The notes: generated by a model from the sequence alone, not told the origin. DNA of 64,000 bases from Jannaschia donghaensis (GCF_001403795.1 NZ_CXSU01000012.1:123415-187414); one strand, 5' to 3'; counted from the first letter of the stretch, positions 34,405-44,693 are shown. Translations and numbers: made by a program.

Positions 34405-35883
34405 ATGCGGCATCTGGCCCTGTTCCTGCCCGTCGTCGCGGGGTTGGCGGCCGCGCTGGGGCAGGCCCCGTGGGAGTTGTGGTTCGTGGCCCTGCCGGCC
34501 TACGCCATCGGGATCGCCGCGATGGCCAGGGCGCGACGGCCCTTTGTCGCGGGGCTGCTGTTCGGAACCGCGCATTTCGCGCTGGCCCTGCATTGGATCG
34601 TGGAGCCATTTTTGGTGGATGCCGCCGCGACGGGGTGGATGGCTCCGATCGCGCTTCTGGCAATTTCTCTCGGATTTGGTCTGTTCTGGGCTGTCGCCGC
34701 ATCCCTGGGCGCGCGGGCAAGATACCGGGCGTTCGGCATCGCCGTCGGCATCGCCGCGGTGGAACTGGTCCGGTCGTATCTGCTGACCGGATTTCCCTGG
34801 GCCTTGCCGGGTCACATACTGATTGCATCGCCGGCATTGCCCGCGGCGTCGCTGGTGGGCGCGCATGGCCTGGGTCTTGCGGTTCTTCTGGGGGGGGCAT
34901 TGCTGGCGACGCGTGGTGCCGCCGCGCGGGCGTGCGGGTTTGCCCTGTGGGGACTTCCGTTCGGCGTCGGGCTGGCCATGCCGCCCGCACCGCCGGTTGC
35001 TGCGGACGCGCCGGTCGTACGTTTGGTCCAGCCGAATGCGCCGCAGCATCAAAAGTGGGATCCCGACTTCATTTCCGTTTTCTTCCGCCGTGGGCTGGAG
35101 GCGACGGCGGCTCCGGCCTTGGGCGCACCCCCCGTTGCCGTGATCTGGCCGGAAACCGCGCTGCCCGAATTGCTGCGCTATTCCGAAGAGGTGCGCCCCC
35201 GCATTGCCGCCGCCGCCGGGGGCCGCCCGGTGATGATCGGCGCGCAACGCTTTGACGACGATCGCCGTCCGCGCAATTCGCTTGTCCTGCTGACCGGACC
35301 CGAAGGGGAGGTCGCCGCCGTCCACGACAAATATCGCCTTGTGCCGTTTGGGGAATATCTGCCGTTCGAGTCCATTCTCAACGCCATGGGGATCGGGGCC
35401 TTCGCGGCGCAATTGGCCGGGGGGTATGCGCCGGGCGACGGGCCAATTTTGCTGGATCTGCCGGGTGTCGGACGTGTTCTGCCACTGATCTGCTACGAAG
35501 CGATCTTCCCGCAGGAGCTGCGCCGTCTGGACCGCCCGCGTGTCATCGTTCACCTGACCAACGATGCGTGGTTCGGCACGGATGCCGGGCCGCAGCAGCA
35601 TCTGGCGCTGGCGCGACTGCGCGCCGCGGAGTCCGGCCTGCCATTCCTGCGGGCCGCCAACACCGGCGTGTCGGCGGCGATCGACGCACGCGGCACAATC
35701 CTCGCGTCATTGCCGCTGGGGCAGGCGGGTCATCTGGACGTGGCGGTGCCGCCCGCTTTGCCGGCACCTCTCTATATCGTGACCGGCGACTGGGCGGCGC
35801 TGGCTGTGATCTTCGGGCTGATCGCGGCGCTTGGGGCACAGAACCGGGGATTCCCGGTTGCCCCGGCGCGCAATCGTCCATAG
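34405..35883 (+). CDS. lnt: Apolipoprotein N-acyltransferase
   Basis: 492 residues. Six or so N-terminal membrane segments precede a nitrilase-type domain with the catalytic Glu (VIWPETALPEL), Lys (VHDKYRLVPFGEYLP) and Cys (LPLICYEAIFPQEL); a final hydrophobic segment closes the protein. It adds the third acyl chain to lipoproteins in the inner membrane, so it serves the several lipoproteins of the Tad locus too. ATG at 34405, 3 nt past corC. Confidence 0.95.
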   Translation: MRHLALFLPVVAGLAAALGQAPWELWFVALPAYAIGIAAMARARRPFVAGLLFGTAHFALALHWIVEPFLVDAAATGWMAPIALLAISLGFGLFWAVAASLGARARYRAFGIAVGIAAVELVRSYLLTGFPWALPGHILIASPALPAASLVGAHGLGLAVLLGGALLATRGAAARACGFALWGLPFGVGLAMPPAPPVAADAPVVRLVQPNAPQHQKWDPDFISVFFRRGLEATAAPALGAPPVAVIWPETALPELLRYSEEVRPRIAAAAGGRPVMIGAQRFDDDRRPRNSLVLLTGPEGEVAAVHDKYRLVPFGEYLPFESILNAMGIGAFAAQLAGGYAPGDGPILLDLPGVGRVLPLICYEAIFPQELRRLDRPRVIVHLTNDAWFGTDAGPQQHLALARLRAAESGLPFLRAANTGVSAAIDARGTILASLPLGQAGHLDVAVPPALPAPLYIVTGDWAALAVIFGLIAALGAQNRGFPVAPARNRP

Positions 35884-35897
35884 CCAAAGCGCTCAAC

Positions 35898-35942
35898 CAT
35901 CCCAACGGCTTCCTGACGGGGTGTGATGACAAATCGGAGCAC
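35898..35942 (+). ncRNA. SAM/SAH riboswitch upstream of metK
   Basis: The stretch has the layout of the SAM/SAH-binding riboswitch: stem CATCCC / GGGGTG (35898-35903 with 35918-35923), the conserved loop core AACGGCTTCCTGAC (35904-35917), a short linker, and GGAGCA (35936-35941). GGAGC can pair with GCTTCC of the loop to form the pseudoknot and is also the ribosome-binding site, 6 nt before the metK ATG. SAM or SAH binding would therefore hide the ribosome site and lower SAM synthetase translation. Class known mainly from Rhodobacterales metK leaders. Confidence 0.92.
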
Positions 35943-35946
35943 ATCA

Positions 35947-37128
35947 ATGAGCCGCGCAAGCTATTCCTTCACGTCGGAGTCCGTCTCCGAGGGGCACCCG
36001 GATAAGGTCTGCGACCGGATTTCGGACGCAATCCTCGATGCCCTCATTGCCGAGGAACCGGAGGCGCGTGTCGCCTGCGAGACTTTTGCAACGACCAACC
36101 GCGTCGTCATCGGCGGGGAGGTCGGGCTGACCGATCAAGGCAAGCTATCGGACTACATGGCCGGGGTCGAAGGCATCGTGCGCGACTGCATCCGCGACAT
36201 TGGGTACGAACAGGAAAAATTCCACCACGAAACGGTGGAGGTGACAAACCTTCTGCACGAACAATCGGCGCACATCGCCCAGGGCGTCGACGCCGCCGGG
36301 AACAAGGACGAAGGGGCCGGGGACCAGGGCATCATGTTCGGTTATGCCTGTAATGAGACGGACGCGCTGATGCCCGCGCCGATCCTTTATGCCCATGCCA
36401 TGCTTCGCCGTCTGGCGGAGGTGCGCAAGGACGGGACGGAGCCGACGCTGGGCCCGGATGCGAAATCGCAGCTGACCGTCCGATATGAGAACGGCGTGCC
36501 GGTGGGCGTTTCTTCGATCGTGCTGTCGACGCAGCATCTGGACGCGACCATGAGCAGCGCCGACGTGCGCGCGGTGATCGAGCCCTACGTCCGCGAGGTG
36601 CTGCCCGACGGTTGGATTGGCGCGGACACCGTGTGGCATGTCAACCCGACGGGCAAGTTCGTGATCGGCGGGCCGGATGGCGACGCCGGGCTGACGGGTC
36701 GCAAGATCATCGTCGATACCTACGGCGGTGCGGCCCCGCACGGTGGCGGCGCGTTTTCGGGCAAGGATCCGACCAAGGTCGACCGCTCCGCCGCCTACGC
36801 CGCGCGGTATCTGGCCAAGAACGTGGTGGCCGCCGGTCTGGCGACACGGTGCACCCTGCAACTGAGCTATGCCATCGGCGTATCCGAGCCGCTGTCGATC
36901 TATGCCGATTTGCACGGCACGGGGCAGGCGGACGAAGCCGCGATCGAGGCTGCGATCCGCAAAACGATGGATCTGACGCCACGGGGCATCCGCACGCAGC
37001 TCGACCTCAACCGCCCGATCTACCAGCGCACGGCAGCCTATGGTCATTTCGGGCGCGCGCCCGATGCGGACGGCGGTTTTTCGTGGGAGCGGACAGATCT
37101 GGCCGAGGCGTTGGCGAACGCCGTGTGA
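35947..37128 (+). CDS. metK: S-adenosylmethionine synthetase
   Basis: 393 residues from the ATG at 35947 ([21 protein letters not shown]). An ATG at 35926 lies inside the riboswitch and is rejected. Signature [12 protein letters not shown] and the P-loop-like [19 protein letters not shown] are present. Makes SAM from methionine and ATP in the cytosol. Translational control by the upstream SAM/SAH riboswitch is likely. It converges on ribD with only 12 nt between the stops. Confidence 0.96.
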   Translation: MSRASYSFTSESVSEGHPDKVCDRISDAILDALIAEEPEARVACETFATTNRVVIGGEVGLTDQGKLSDYMAGVEGIVRDCIRDIGYEQEKFHHETVEVTNLLHEQSAHIAQGVDAAGNKDEGAGDQGIMFGYACNETDALMPAPILYAHAMLRRLAEVRKDGTEPTLGPDAKSQLTVRYENGVPVGVSSIVLSTQHLDATMSSADVRAVIEPYVREVLPDGWIGADTVWHVNPTGKFVIGGPDGDAGLTGRKIIVDTYGGAAPHGGGAFSGKDPTKVDRSAAYAARYLAKNVVAAGLATRCTLQLSYAIGVSEPLSIYADLHGTGQADEAAIEAAIRKTMDLTPRGIRTQLDLNRPIYQRTAAYGHFGRAPDADGGFSWERTDLAEALANAV

Positions 37129-37140
37129 CGCGCGGAGGCG

Positions 37141-38220
37141 TTAAACGGCCCAACGATGCAGCAGGTCCGGCCCGAGCACGCGGGTCTCGGTCAATCGCAG
37201 GCGCGGCGCATCGGCCAACAGGCTAAGCCCCATCGCGCCCAATGCCGGCGTGCCTTCGGCCCCGATCGCCGCGCCCGCAGTGTAGCAGTCGAGCCGGTCG
37301 ACCAACCCCTGCGCCAACAGGGCGGCGGCGAGTGTTCCACCGCCTTCGCAATAGACTCGCGTCAGACCCCAGGTACCAAGTTCCTCCAACGCCACCGACA
37401 GGTCGATCTGACCGCCCGGGCCGGTGGCGCAGCGGATCGCCGTCACGCCCCGTGCCGTCAGTGCGGCGATGCGATCGTCGGGCGCGTCGCCGTAGATCAT
37501 CCAGACCGGCGCATCCCCGCGCGTCATCGCGCTGTCCGCCGGTACGTTCAATCGCCGCGACAAGACGATCCGAACGGGTTGCGGCACATCCCCCATGTCG
37601 CGCACGGTCAATTGTGGGTCGTCGGCCCGCGCGGTTCCCGCACCGACCATCACCGCATCGTGGCGCGCGCGCTGCGCATGGACATGGGCGCGAGCGTCGG
37701 GACCGGTGATCCATCGACTTTCGCCGCTGGCCGTCGCAATCCGCCCGTCGAGCGTCATGGCAAGCTTCAGCGTCACCATGGGACGGGATCGCATGACACG
37801 GCTGAGGAATCCGGCCTGAAGGGTGCGGGCCTCGGCTTCCATGACGCCTTCGATCACGTCGATACCGGCGGCGCGCAGACGGGCGATCCCGCTGCCGGCC
37901 ACGCGCGGGTCCGGGTCGACCAACGCGACGACAACACGGGCGATACCGGCCGAAACAAGAGCGTCGGCGCAGGGCGGCGTCTTGCCGTGGTGGGCACACG
38001 GCTCCAACGTCACATAGGCCGTGGCGCCCTGCGCCGCATCGCCCGCTTGCGTCAGCGCCTGCGTTTCTGCGTGGGGCCGCCCGCCGTCCGCGGTCCGCGC
38101 GCGGCCAAGGACCACGCCATCCTTGACGATAAGACAGCCCACCGCCGGGTTCGGCCAGACGCGGCCTAGCCCGCGCGCCGCAAGGGTCAGCGCGTGGGCC
38201 ATGAATCGGTCGTCGCTCAC
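37141..38220 (-). CDS. ribD: Bifunctional riboflavin biosynthesis deaminase/reductase RibD
   Basis: 359 residues: N-terminal CDA-fold deaminase with zinc motif (RPHAETQAL and [16 protein letters not shown]) and C-terminal RibD_C reductase domain ([37 protein letters not shown]). Performs steps 2 and 3 of riboflavin synthesis. ATG at 38220 overlaps the nrdR stop (38217), so it is coupled to nrdR, as in many bacteria. Confidence 0.95.
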   Translation of the reverse strand: MSDDRFMAHALTLAARGLGRVWPNPAVGCLIVKDGVVLGRARTADGGRPHAETQALTQAGDAAQGATAYVTLEPCAHHGKTPPCADALVSAGIARVVVALVDPDPRVAGSGIARLRAAGIDVIEGVMEAEARTLQAGFLSRVMRSRPMVTLKLAMTLDGRIATASGESRWITGPDARAHVHAQRARHDAVMVGAGTARADDPQLTVRDMGDVPQPVRIVLSRRLNVPADSAMTRGDAPVWMIYGDAPDDRIAALTARGVTAIRCATGPGGQIDLSVALEELGTWGLTRVYCEGGGTLAAALLAQGLVDRLDCYTAGAAIGAEGTPALGAMGLSLLADAPRLRLTETRVLGPDLLHRWAV

Positions 38221-38681
38221 GTGTCGATGCTAGGGGGGCGCAGTTCGTGGACGAAGTCCTCGAAATCGTCAGCGGCCTGGAAGTTCTTGTAGACGCTGGC
38301 AAACCGCACATAGGCCACGGTGTCGATGCGCGCCAGGCTTTCCATCACGATCTCGCCGATCTGCTTGGAGGGGATGTCGGTGTCGCCCATCGATTCAAGC
38401 CGCCGGACGATACCGGAAATCATCTGATCGATGCGCTCCGGCTCAATCGGACGTTTCTGCATGGAAATGCGGATGGAGCGTTCCAGCTTATCGCGGTCAA
38501 ACTCCTCGCGCTTACCGTTCGTTTTGATAACGACCAGATCGCGGAGTTGCACCCGCTCGTAGGTGGTGAACCGGCCGCCGCACGACGGGCAGAACCGGCG
38601 ACGCCGGATCGCGACGTGGTCTTCGGCCGGACGCGAATCCTTTACCTGGGTATCGACGTTTCCGCAGAATGGGCAGCGCAT
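38217..38681 (-). CDS. nrdR: Transcriptional repressor NrdR
   Basis: 154 residues from the ATG at 38681 (MRCPFCGN). Zinc ribbon with CPFC (residues 3-6) and CPSC (31-34), then the ATP-cone domain ([21 protein letters not shown]). It represses ribonucleotide reductase genes according to the ATP/dATP level. The frame extends upstream but the family begins at MRCPFC. Overlaps ribD by 4 nt. Confidence 0.96.
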   Translation of the reverse strand: MRCPFCGNVDTQVKDSRPAEDHVAIRRRRFCPSCGGRFTTYERVQLRDLVVIKTNGKREEFDRDKLERSIRISMQKRPIEPERIDQMISGIVRRLESMGDTDIPSKQIGEIVMESLARIDTVAYVRFASVYKNFQAADDFEDFVHELRPPSIDT

Positions 38682-38780
38682 GGGTCGTCTCCGGGCCGGG
38701 GGGCCCCGCCAGATATGGCGAACGGGACCAGAAGTTGATGCATCGTCACTTTGCCCCCCCAAGGATGGTGAGGCAAGGGC

Positions 38781-39197
38781 CTAGCTGTCGGCCATGAAAT
38801 GCGCGGCAACGGTTCGGGTGTGTGCCCGATCGCGGTGTTCGACCAGGTAAATCCCCTGCCATCTCCCCAGAGCCATACGCCCGTCGATCACCGGAATCTG
38901 CAGACTGACGGGCAGCAGCATCGCCTTGATGTGCCCCGGCATGTCGTCAGGCCCTTCATAAGTATGGGTCAGATAAGCCATCGTGGGGTCAGTGGTCGGC
39001 GGCACGGTGCGCGACAGCCAGGCGACCAGATCGGTCTGCACCTCTGGGTCAGCGTTTTCCTGGATGAGCAGGCTGGCAGAGGTGTGCCGTACGAACAGGG
39101 TCAGAAGGCCAGACGCGTCCGGCAGCCAAGCGGCCACCTCGTCGGTGAATTCGGTCAGGCCGGGCCCGTTTGTCCGGACCGCGAAGGACCCGTGCAT
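38781..39197 (-). CDS. YjbQ-family protein (secondary thiamine-phosphate synthase)
   Basis: 138 residues from the ATG at 39197. Conserved blocks are RHTSASLLIQENADPEVQTDL, GPDDMPGHIKAMLL and LGRWQGIYLVEHRD. The family (UPF0047) gives weak thiamine-phosphate synthase activity in E. coli, but its main role is uncertain. Its start shares one base with the stop of the DCC-family gene (TGATG), so the two form an operon. Confidence 0.85.
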   Translation of the reverse strand: MHGSFAVRTNGPGLTEFTDEVAAWLPDASGLLTLFVRHTSASLLIQENADPEVQTDLVAWLSRTVPPTTDPTMAYLTHTYEGPDDMPGHIKAMLLPVSLQIPVIDGRMALGRWQGIYLVEHRDRAHTRTVAAHFMADS

Positions 39198-39649
39198 CAG
39201 GCGGGCAAGTCCAGAAAACGGCCGCGCACATCCGGCGACGGGATCATGCAGGAATCGGTTCTGCCGAAGATACGATATCGGTTCCGAGCAATCGCGTGAT
39301 AAAGCGGGTCTTTGACCGGCCCAGGCAGCCATGCCGCCATCGATAGGACGCGCCAAGGCCAGCCCAGCGCGCGCATGGCGGCGGCAAAGGCGTCCATGCG
39401 CTGGTGGATGGTGCCATCGACGATCACGATATTGGTCTCGAATTCATCCGTCGGCAGGCCGAGGTCGCGGTAGATGGCCTGCCCAAGGGGCGATTGCGCC
39501 GTGACGAAGCGAAAACGTCGGTCGGTGTCGACCCTGGTCACGAACTTGAAGAACCCCGAGCAGAGGACGCAGACGCCGTCGAAAACGATCAGGTCGTTGC
39601 TTTCGATGGTGTCGCGGACGGTTGGGGACAGGGCAGAAAGAACGGTCAT
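39197..39649 (-). CDS. DCC-family thiol-disulphide oxidoreductase-like protein
   Basis: 150 residues. The hallmark FDGVCVLCSGF with the CxxC pair is at about 24-32, followed by DTDRRFRFVTAQSPLGQ and the C-terminal YRIFGRTDSCMIP. This family (DUF393) is thought to be thioredoxin-like. Substrate unknown. Ends in overlap with the YjbQ gene. Confidence 0.85.
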   Translation of the reverse strand: MTVLSALSPTVRDTIESNDLIVFDGVCVLCSGFFKFVTRVDTDRRFRFVTAQSPLGQAIYRDLGLPTDEFETNIVIVDGTIHQRMDAFAAAMRALGWPWRVLSMAAWLPGPVKDPLYHAIARNRYRIFGRTDSCMIPSPDVRGRFLDLPA

Positions 39650-39782
39650 GTCATCGTGTTACCCCGACCTGCGACCGCGGGAAAGGCGGCAGCCTGCCGC
39701 GCCGGTCCGCTTGGGCCGGCTTCCTTGACCGCGCGGGACGGCCCTGTGCAGGTTGGCGGGGTTCACCAAAGGGAGAAGAGCC

Positions 39783-40007
39783 ATGAGCATCGCACGCGTC
39801 ACCGAGATTTCCGCCACGTCGAAGAAAAGCTTCGACGACGCCGTCGCCAAGGGTGTGGCCCGCGCCAACGACACCCTGCGCAACGTCCAGAGTGCTTGGG
39901 TCAAAGAGCAGTATGTCCGCGTCAATAACGGCAAGGTCGACCATTATCAGGTCAACATGATGGTCACTTTCGTTCTAGAGGACGACAAGAAGTCCAAGAA
40001 GAAATAG
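39783..40007 (+). CDS. Dodecin-family flavin-binding protein
   Basis: 74 residues from the ATG at 39783 with GGGAGAAG ribosome site. The order SIARVTEISATSKKSFDDAV, the aromatic SAWVKEQ (flavin stacking Trp) and NHYQVNMMVTFVLED-like C-terminal strand match bacterial dodecins, which make hollow 12-mers storing flavins. The position opposite ribD-nrdR by about 1 kb may be coincidental. Confidence 0.93.
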   Translation: MSIARVTEISATSKKSFDDAVAKGVARANDTLRNVQSAWVKEQYVRVNNGKVDHYQVNMMVTFVLEDDKKSKKK

Positions 40008-40022
40008 CCTGCGGCATTCGCG

Positions 40023-40044
40023 CCCGCCGCCGGAACGCGGCGGG
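40023..40044 (+). terminator. GC-rich hairpin after dodecin
   Basis: CCCGCCGC (40023-40030) and GCGGCGGG (40037-40044) form an 8-bp stem 16 nt after the dodecin stop; there is no U-tract, so it may only weaken read-through. Confidence 0.5.
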
Positions 40045-40104
40045 ACACCGTGCGTTTCCTATCAGATTGCGCCGACACCGGTGCTGCGAAACAAGGAGAA
40101 CGCG

Positions 40105-40275
40105 ATGACAGACGAGAGCCGCATCGACCGCACGGACCGCACTAAGGACGGGGCCGTCGCCGCGCCGACACCTGCCGCCGGGACGACCCATGACCCGAAT
40201 TCCGTCACGACGGGCACACCGCAGGAACCGACAGGCGACGTCTATCCGCCAAAGGGTGAAAGCGAAGATCACTGA
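40105..40275 (+). CDS. Small hydrophilic protein, unknown
   Basis: 56 residues from the ATG at 40105 behind a perfect AAGGAG site (7-9 nt spacing). It is highly polar (Asp, Thr, Pro, Glu rich) with no hydrophobic core, so it is probably unstructured. No family recognised. A strong terminator directly follows, which supports a real transcript. Confidence 0.6.
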   Translation: MTDESRIDRTDRTKDGAVAAPTPAAGTTHDPNSVTTGTPQEPTGDVYPPKGESEDH

Positions 40276-40288
40276 TCGGATAGATACG

Positions 40289-40318
40289 AAAAAGCCCCGG
40301 AAATGTCCGGGGCTTTTT
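40289..40318. terminator. Bidirectional intrinsic terminator
   Basis: A 13-bp perfect stem AAAAAGCCCCGGA/TCCGGGGCTTTTT (40289-40301 with 40306-40318) with AATG loop. The T-run on each strand makes it work for the + gene before it and for the minus-strand hlyU-like gene, whose stop lies 18 nt away. Confidence 0.95.
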
Positions 40319-40335
40319 AAGTCCGATCTGACCGG

Positions 40336-40620
40336 TTAGCCGAAGATACCGTCGCCCTGCTGGTCAATCATCGTCCGGGCCTTGGCGGCGGATGCATCTC
40401 TCGCCTCCTGCTCATCGGCAAGCGTGTCGGCGCGGATCAGGTGATGAGATCTAACATCGCCGTCGACCACCCGTTCGATCCGCGCGGCGATGCGCCACTT
40501 GGACCCGTCGCGCATCGGTTCGGGATAGATCATGTAGCCATTGTACTCGACCGGCTTGGCGACGTTCGTTTGCGGGCTCGCCGCGCCACCGCCGAAAAGC
40601 CGGGAAAGAAAGCCCGCCAT
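40336..40620 (-). CDS. HlyU-family protein
   Basis: 94 residues ([12 protein letters not shown]...). The segment VEYNGYMIYPEPMRDGSKWRIAARIER matches the small HlyU family, unrelated to the ArsR-type HlyU regulator despite the name. Function unclear. Start overlaps the rpoD stop (TAATG), so it is translated with rpoD. Confidence 0.8.
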   Translation of the reverse strand: MAGFLSRLFGGGAASPQTNVAKPVEYNGYMIYPEPMRDGSKWRIAARIERVVDGDVRSHHLIRADTLADEQEARDASAAKARTMIDQQGDGIFG

Positions 40621-42605
40621 TACTGATCCAGGAACGACCGCAGCTTGCGCGACCGGCTGGGATGCTTGAGCTTGCGAAGGGCCTTCGCCTCGATCTGGCG
40701 GATCCGTTCGCGCGTCACGCTGAATTGCTGGCCCACTTCCTCCAACGTGTGATCGGTGTTCATCCCGATGCCGAAGCGCATGCGCAGCACGCGTTCTTCC
40801 CTCGGGGTGAGGGAGGCGAGGACGCGGGTCGTGGTTTCCTTCAGGTTCTCCTGAATGGCGGAATCCAGCGGCAGGACAGCATTCTTATCCTCGATGAAAT
40901 CGCCCAGCTGGCTGTCTTCCTCATCGCCGATGGGCGTTTCCAGCGAAATCGGTTCCTTGGCGATCTTCATCACCTTGCGAACCTTTTCCAACGGCATCTG
41001 CAGCTTGGCGGCCAATTCCTCCGGTGTCGGCTCCCGACCAATTTCGTGAAGCATCTGGCGGCCTGTTCGGACCAGCTTGTTGATCGTTTCAATCATGTGC
41101 ACGGGGATACGGATCGTGCGGGCTTGGTCCGCAATGGACCGGGTGATGGCCTGACGAATCCACCAGGTCGCATAGGTCGAGAACTTGTAGCCGCGACGGT
41201 ACTCGAACTTGTCGACGGCCTTCATGAGACCGATGTTGCCTTCCTGGATCAAATCCAGGAACTGCAGGCCGCGGTTGGTGTATTTCTTGGCGATAGAAAT
41301 CACGAGGCGCAGGTTGGCCTCGACCATTTCCTTCTTGGCCTGACGGGCTTCTTTCTCGCCCTTCTGCACTTGGTTCACGATGCGGCGGAATTCGTTGATG
41401 TCGACGCCGACGTATTGGCCCACCTGGGCCATGTCGCCGCGCAACTCGTCCACCTTGTCGCGCGAGCGTTCGAACAACGCCTGCCAGCCGCGCCCGGTCT
41501 TTTCGGACATGCGGTCGACCCACCCGGGGTCCAATTCGTGACCGCGATATTCCTCGATGAATTCGCGGCGGTTGATGCGCGCCTGATCGGCCAGTTTCAC
41601 CATGCCCGAGTCGATGGACATGATGCGGCGGTTGATGCCGTAAAGCTGATCGATGAGGGCTTCGATGCGGTTGTTATGCAGGTGCAGCGCATTCACCATC
41701 TCGACGATTTCGGAGCGCAGCGCCTGATACGACGATTCTTCCTTATCGGAGAAAGTGTCATCCTCGTTTAGCGTCGCCGAAATCCGCAAGTCCTGCATCT
41801 CGGCCAGCTTGGTGTAATCGTCCGCGATGACGTCCAGCGTTTCCAGGACGCGCGGCTTGAGCGCGGCCTCCATCGCGGCAAGCGACAGGTTCGCGCCTTC
41901 GTCCTCGTCTTCGTCATCATCGTCTTCGATCGTGATCGGATTGCCGTCGGCATCCAGCTCGGGCTTGCCGTCGGTCTTGTCGGCAGAGGGCACGATCCCC
42001 GCCACAGGCGTTTCGGCCTCTTCTTCCATCTGGTCGCCGAACGTCGTCTCCAGATCGATCACGTCGCGCAGCAGGATGTCTTCGGACAGCAGTTCGTCGC
42101 GCCAAATCGTGATCGCCTGGAAGGTCAGGGGGCTTTCGCATAGGCCCAGGATCATCGTGTTGCGGCCAGCTTCGATGCGCTTGGCGATGGCGATTTCGCC
42201 CTCGCGCGACAGCAATTCGACGCTGCCCATTTCGCGCAGATACATGCGGACAGGGTCGTCCGTACGGTCCAGCTTGGTCTCGGACGCGTCGGTCGTGGCG
42301 ACGTCGCCGCCCTTCTTGGACGCATCCACGACGGCGGTGCCGGACTTCGATTTCTCGTCGTCTTCGTCCTCGGCCTCCTCGGCTTCGACGATGTTGATGC
42401 CCATCTCGGACAGCATCGACATCACGTCTTCGATCTGCTCCGACGACACCTGCTCGGGCGGCAGAACTTCGTTAAGCTGATCGTAGGTGATGTAGCCCCG
42501 CGTCCGCGCCTCGGCGATCATCCGTTTGACGGCAGCCTGGCTCATATCGAGCGAGTGATCCCCCTCGGGATCCCGCTGCTTGTCGTCGTCTGTGTCCTTG
42601 GCCAT
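40620..42605 (-). CDS. rpoD: Primary sigma factor RpoD (sigma70)
   Basis: 661 residues from the ATG at 42605 ([15 protein letters not shown]). Region 1.1 (residues ~25-90), an acidic non-conserved region, region 2 ([34 protein letters not shown]), region 3, and region 4 ([42 protein letters not shown]). Recognises housekeeping promoters. Length is normal for alphaproteobacteria. Downstream of dnaG on the same strand (about 80 nt), the classic macromolecular-synthesis arrangement without rpsU. Confidence 0.97.
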   Translation of the reverse strand: MAKDTDDDKQRDPEGDHSLDMSQAAVKRMIAEARTRGYITYDQLNEVLPPEQVSSEQIEDVMSMLSEMGINIVEAEEAEDEDDEKSKSGTAVVDASKKGGDVATTDASETKLDRTDDPVRMYLREMGSVELLSREGEIAIAKRIEAGRNTMILGLCESPLTFQAITIWRDELLSEDILLRDVIDLETTFGDQMEEEAETPVAGIVPSADKTDGKPELDADGNPITIEDDDDEDEDEGANLSLAAMEAALKPRVLETLDVIADDYTKLAEMQDLRISATLNEDDTFSDKEESSYQALRSEIVEMVNALHLHNNRIEALIDQLYGINRRIMSIDSGMVKLADQARINRREFIEEYRGHELDPGWVDRMSEKTGRGWQALFERSRDKVDELRGDMAQVGQYVGVDINEFRRIVNQVQKGEKEARQAKKEMVEANLRLVISIAKKYTNRGLQFLDLIQEGNIGLMKAVDKFEYRRGYKFSTYATWWIRQAITRSIADQARTIRIPVHMIETINKLVRTGRQMLHEIGREPTPEELAAKLQMPLEKVRKVMKIAKEPISLETPIGDEEDSQLGDFIEDKNAVLPLDSAIQENLKETTTRVLASLTPREERVLRMRFGIGMNTDHTLEEVGQQFSVTRERIRQIEAKALRKLKHPSRSRKLRSFLDQ

Positions 42606-42686
42606 CGGCGCGCTCCGTTCAGGAGTGAATCTTCGTGGATCGTTCGACGAATCACTAGCGCGAATCGCCGGGGACCGCACCCCGAA

Positions 42687-44693
42687 TCACTTTTCGGTCG
42701 TTGATTTGCCTGCCGGCGTTGCCAGAAGGCTGTCGTAGTAGTCGGCGAAGGAGGTTTCCTCCTCGCCGGTCGCCGTATCGTCTTCGCGGGGGCGCATCGC
42801 GGCGGTCTGTCGCTTGCCGGCTTCCGCCAACCGCCAGGTCATCGCCTCGTCGGCTGCGCCATCCTCGAAATCCTCCTCCGCCTCGCGGGTCTCGCGGGCC
42901 TTGGCGCGTCGCGCCTCCAGCCGGGTCGTGGCGTCGCGGATGCAAAGGCGTGCCGCGTCGCCATCCCCGCGTGTGACGGGTGATATGCGGACATGGCGCT
43001 GCGCAAGAAGCGTTTCAAGGGCCTCTGTGCCGATCCTCGCTTCCAGAATGTCGAGCATTTCGCCCATTTCCAGACCAGCGTCTGCTGCCAGCAAGGCCTG
43101 ACCGATCCAGACATGCTCGTCCTGCCCCCAGGTCCCGCCTTCCAGAAGGTCGGTGAATTCCGCGATCAATTCGGGATGTCGGATCAATCCGGCCAGGATC
43201 ACCTGTTCCAGCAGAAGGTCCGGCGTCGTGGAGCCGGAGGCCAAGGCGGAGGCGCGCGCCGTCGTCGTGGCCTGCGCCGGCGGCTTCCATTTCTGTCCGG
43301 GCGTCCACGGTCGGTCGCGGCGATACGCAGGATTCGGCACGAAAACGCGGTCCGGTTCGGTCGGCGGGGCGGGGGGCACGTCGAAGACCGGGGCCCGGGT
43401 CAGGGGTATGCCGAACAACTCGGCGCGCAGACGCGCGACTTCCTCGGCATAGTGTCGACGCAGACTGGCGTCTTTGATCCGGCGCAGAACCGCGCGCAGA
43501 TCCCGGTCCAGCATGGCGCGCCGTTCGGGACTGTCGAAGCTCTTTCCTTCCGTTTCCCGCTTCCACAGCAGGGACAGCATGGATTTGGCGTCGTCCAGAA
43601 CCGCGCGCATGGCCCGCGGTCCGGCGTCGCGGATCAGGTCGTCGGGATCCTTGCCTTCAGGCAGAACGGCGAAGCGCAGACTTTGCCCGGCTTCGATCAA
43701 CGGAAGGGCCAGGTCGGCGACCCGAAGGCCTGCACGCTGTCCGGCGGCATCCCCGTCGAGTGCGATCAGCGGCTCGGGCGTGACGCGCCAGAGCATCTGA
43801 AGCTGTCGTTCCGTCACGGCGGTGCCCAGGGGGGCCACCGCCGCTTCGAACCCGGCCTGCGCCAATGCGATGACATCCATGTAGCCTTCGGCCACAACCA
43901 GCGGCTGCCCTTTGCCCGCCGCCGCGCGCGCGTCGCGCAAGTTGTAAAGGTTCGATCCCTTGTCGAAGAGCGGTGTCTCGGGAGAGTTCAGGTATTTGGC
44001 TTTGGCATTGGGGTTCATCGCCCGTCCGCCGAACCCGATGCACCGTCCGCGCACATCGCGGATCGGAAAGATGATGCGGTGGATGAAGCGATCACGGGCG
44101 GCGCGGCCGTCCTCCGCCGGAACCGCCAGGCCGGCACCCTCCAGCATGTCGAAAGGGATGCCCTTGTCGGCCATCGCCCGGAGAAACGCGTCGGAGGCAT
44201 CGGGCGCGAAGCCAATTTCGAAGCGGTTAAGCGTCTCGCGCGTCAGGCCTCGCAGATCGAGATAGGCGCGCGCATCCGATGCGGCACCGGTGGCCAGTTG
44301 CAGGCGGAACCACTTCACCGCCTCTTCCGTCACCTCGGCGAGGCGGGTCCGCAGGTCGGATTTTTCCGCGGCCTTGGGGTCACGGGCCGGCATCGGCATC
44401 CCGGCCTCACCTGCCAGAATTTCCACCGCTTCCATGAACCCGACGTTCTCCGTCTCTTGCACGAAACCGAAGACATTGCCCTTCGCCTGACAGCCGAAGC
44501 AGTAATAGAATCCCTTCTGGTCATCGACGTGGAAGCTGGCCGATTTTTCCTGATGAAAGGGGCAGGGCGCCCACCAATCGCCCTTGGCCTGATTGGTTTT
44601 CTTCATGTCCCACGTGACCTTGCGCCCGACCACGGCCGAAAGGCTGAGGCGGTTGCGCAGGTCGTCCAGGAAACTGTCGGGTAGCCGCATCAT
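42687..44693 (-). CDS. dnaG: DNA primase DnaG
   Basis: 668 residues from the ATG at 44693 (an ATG at 44690 is adjacent). Zinc finger WWAPCPFHQEK...CFGCQAKGN, the TOPRIM domain VVAEGYMDVIALAQAGFEAAVAPLGTA, and a C-terminal helicase-binding region. Makes RNA primers for replication. The open frame extends to 44864, but the start near MMRLPDSF matches the family. Followed by rpoD. Confidence 0.95.
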   Translation of the reverse strand: MMRLPDSFLDDLRNRLSLSAVVGRKVTWDMKKTNQAKGDWWAPCPFHQEKSASFHVDDQKGFYYCFGCQAKGNVFGFVQETENVGFMEAVEILAGEAGMPMPARDPKAAEKSDLRTRLAEVTEEAVKWFRLQLATGAASDARAYLDLRGLTRETLNRFEIGFAPDASDAFLRAMADKGIPFDMLEGAGLAVPAEDGRAARDRFIHRIIFPIRDVRGRCIGFGGRAMNPNAKAKYLNSPETPLFDKGSNLYNLRDARAAAGKGQPLVVAEGYMDVIALAQAGFEAAVAPLGTAVTERQLQMLWRVTPEPLIALDGDAAGQRAGLRVADLALPLIEAGQSLRFAVLPEGKDPDDLIRDAGPRAMRAVLDDAKSMLSLLWKRETEGKSFDSPERRAMLDRDLRAVLRRIKDASLRRHYAEEVARLRAELFGIPLTRAPVFDVPPAPPTEPDRVFVPNPAYRRDRPWTPGQKWKPPAQATTTARASALASGSTTPDLLLEQVILAGLIRHPELIAEFTDLLEGGTWGQDEHVWIGQALLAADAGLEMGEMLDILEARIGTEALETLLAQRHVRISPVTRGDGDAARLCIRDATTRLEARRAKARETREAEEDFEDGAADEAMTWRLAEAGKRQTAAMRPREDDTATGEEETSFADYYDSLLATPAGKSTTEK

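Noticed and set aside
33334-35601. 755-codon minus-strand open frame
   Set aside because: Antisense to corC and lnt, which have full catalytic motifs; Arg/Gln-rich shadow product.
42993-44684. 563-codon + strand open frame
   Set aside because: Antisense to dnaG, whose zinc and TOPRIM motifs are clear.
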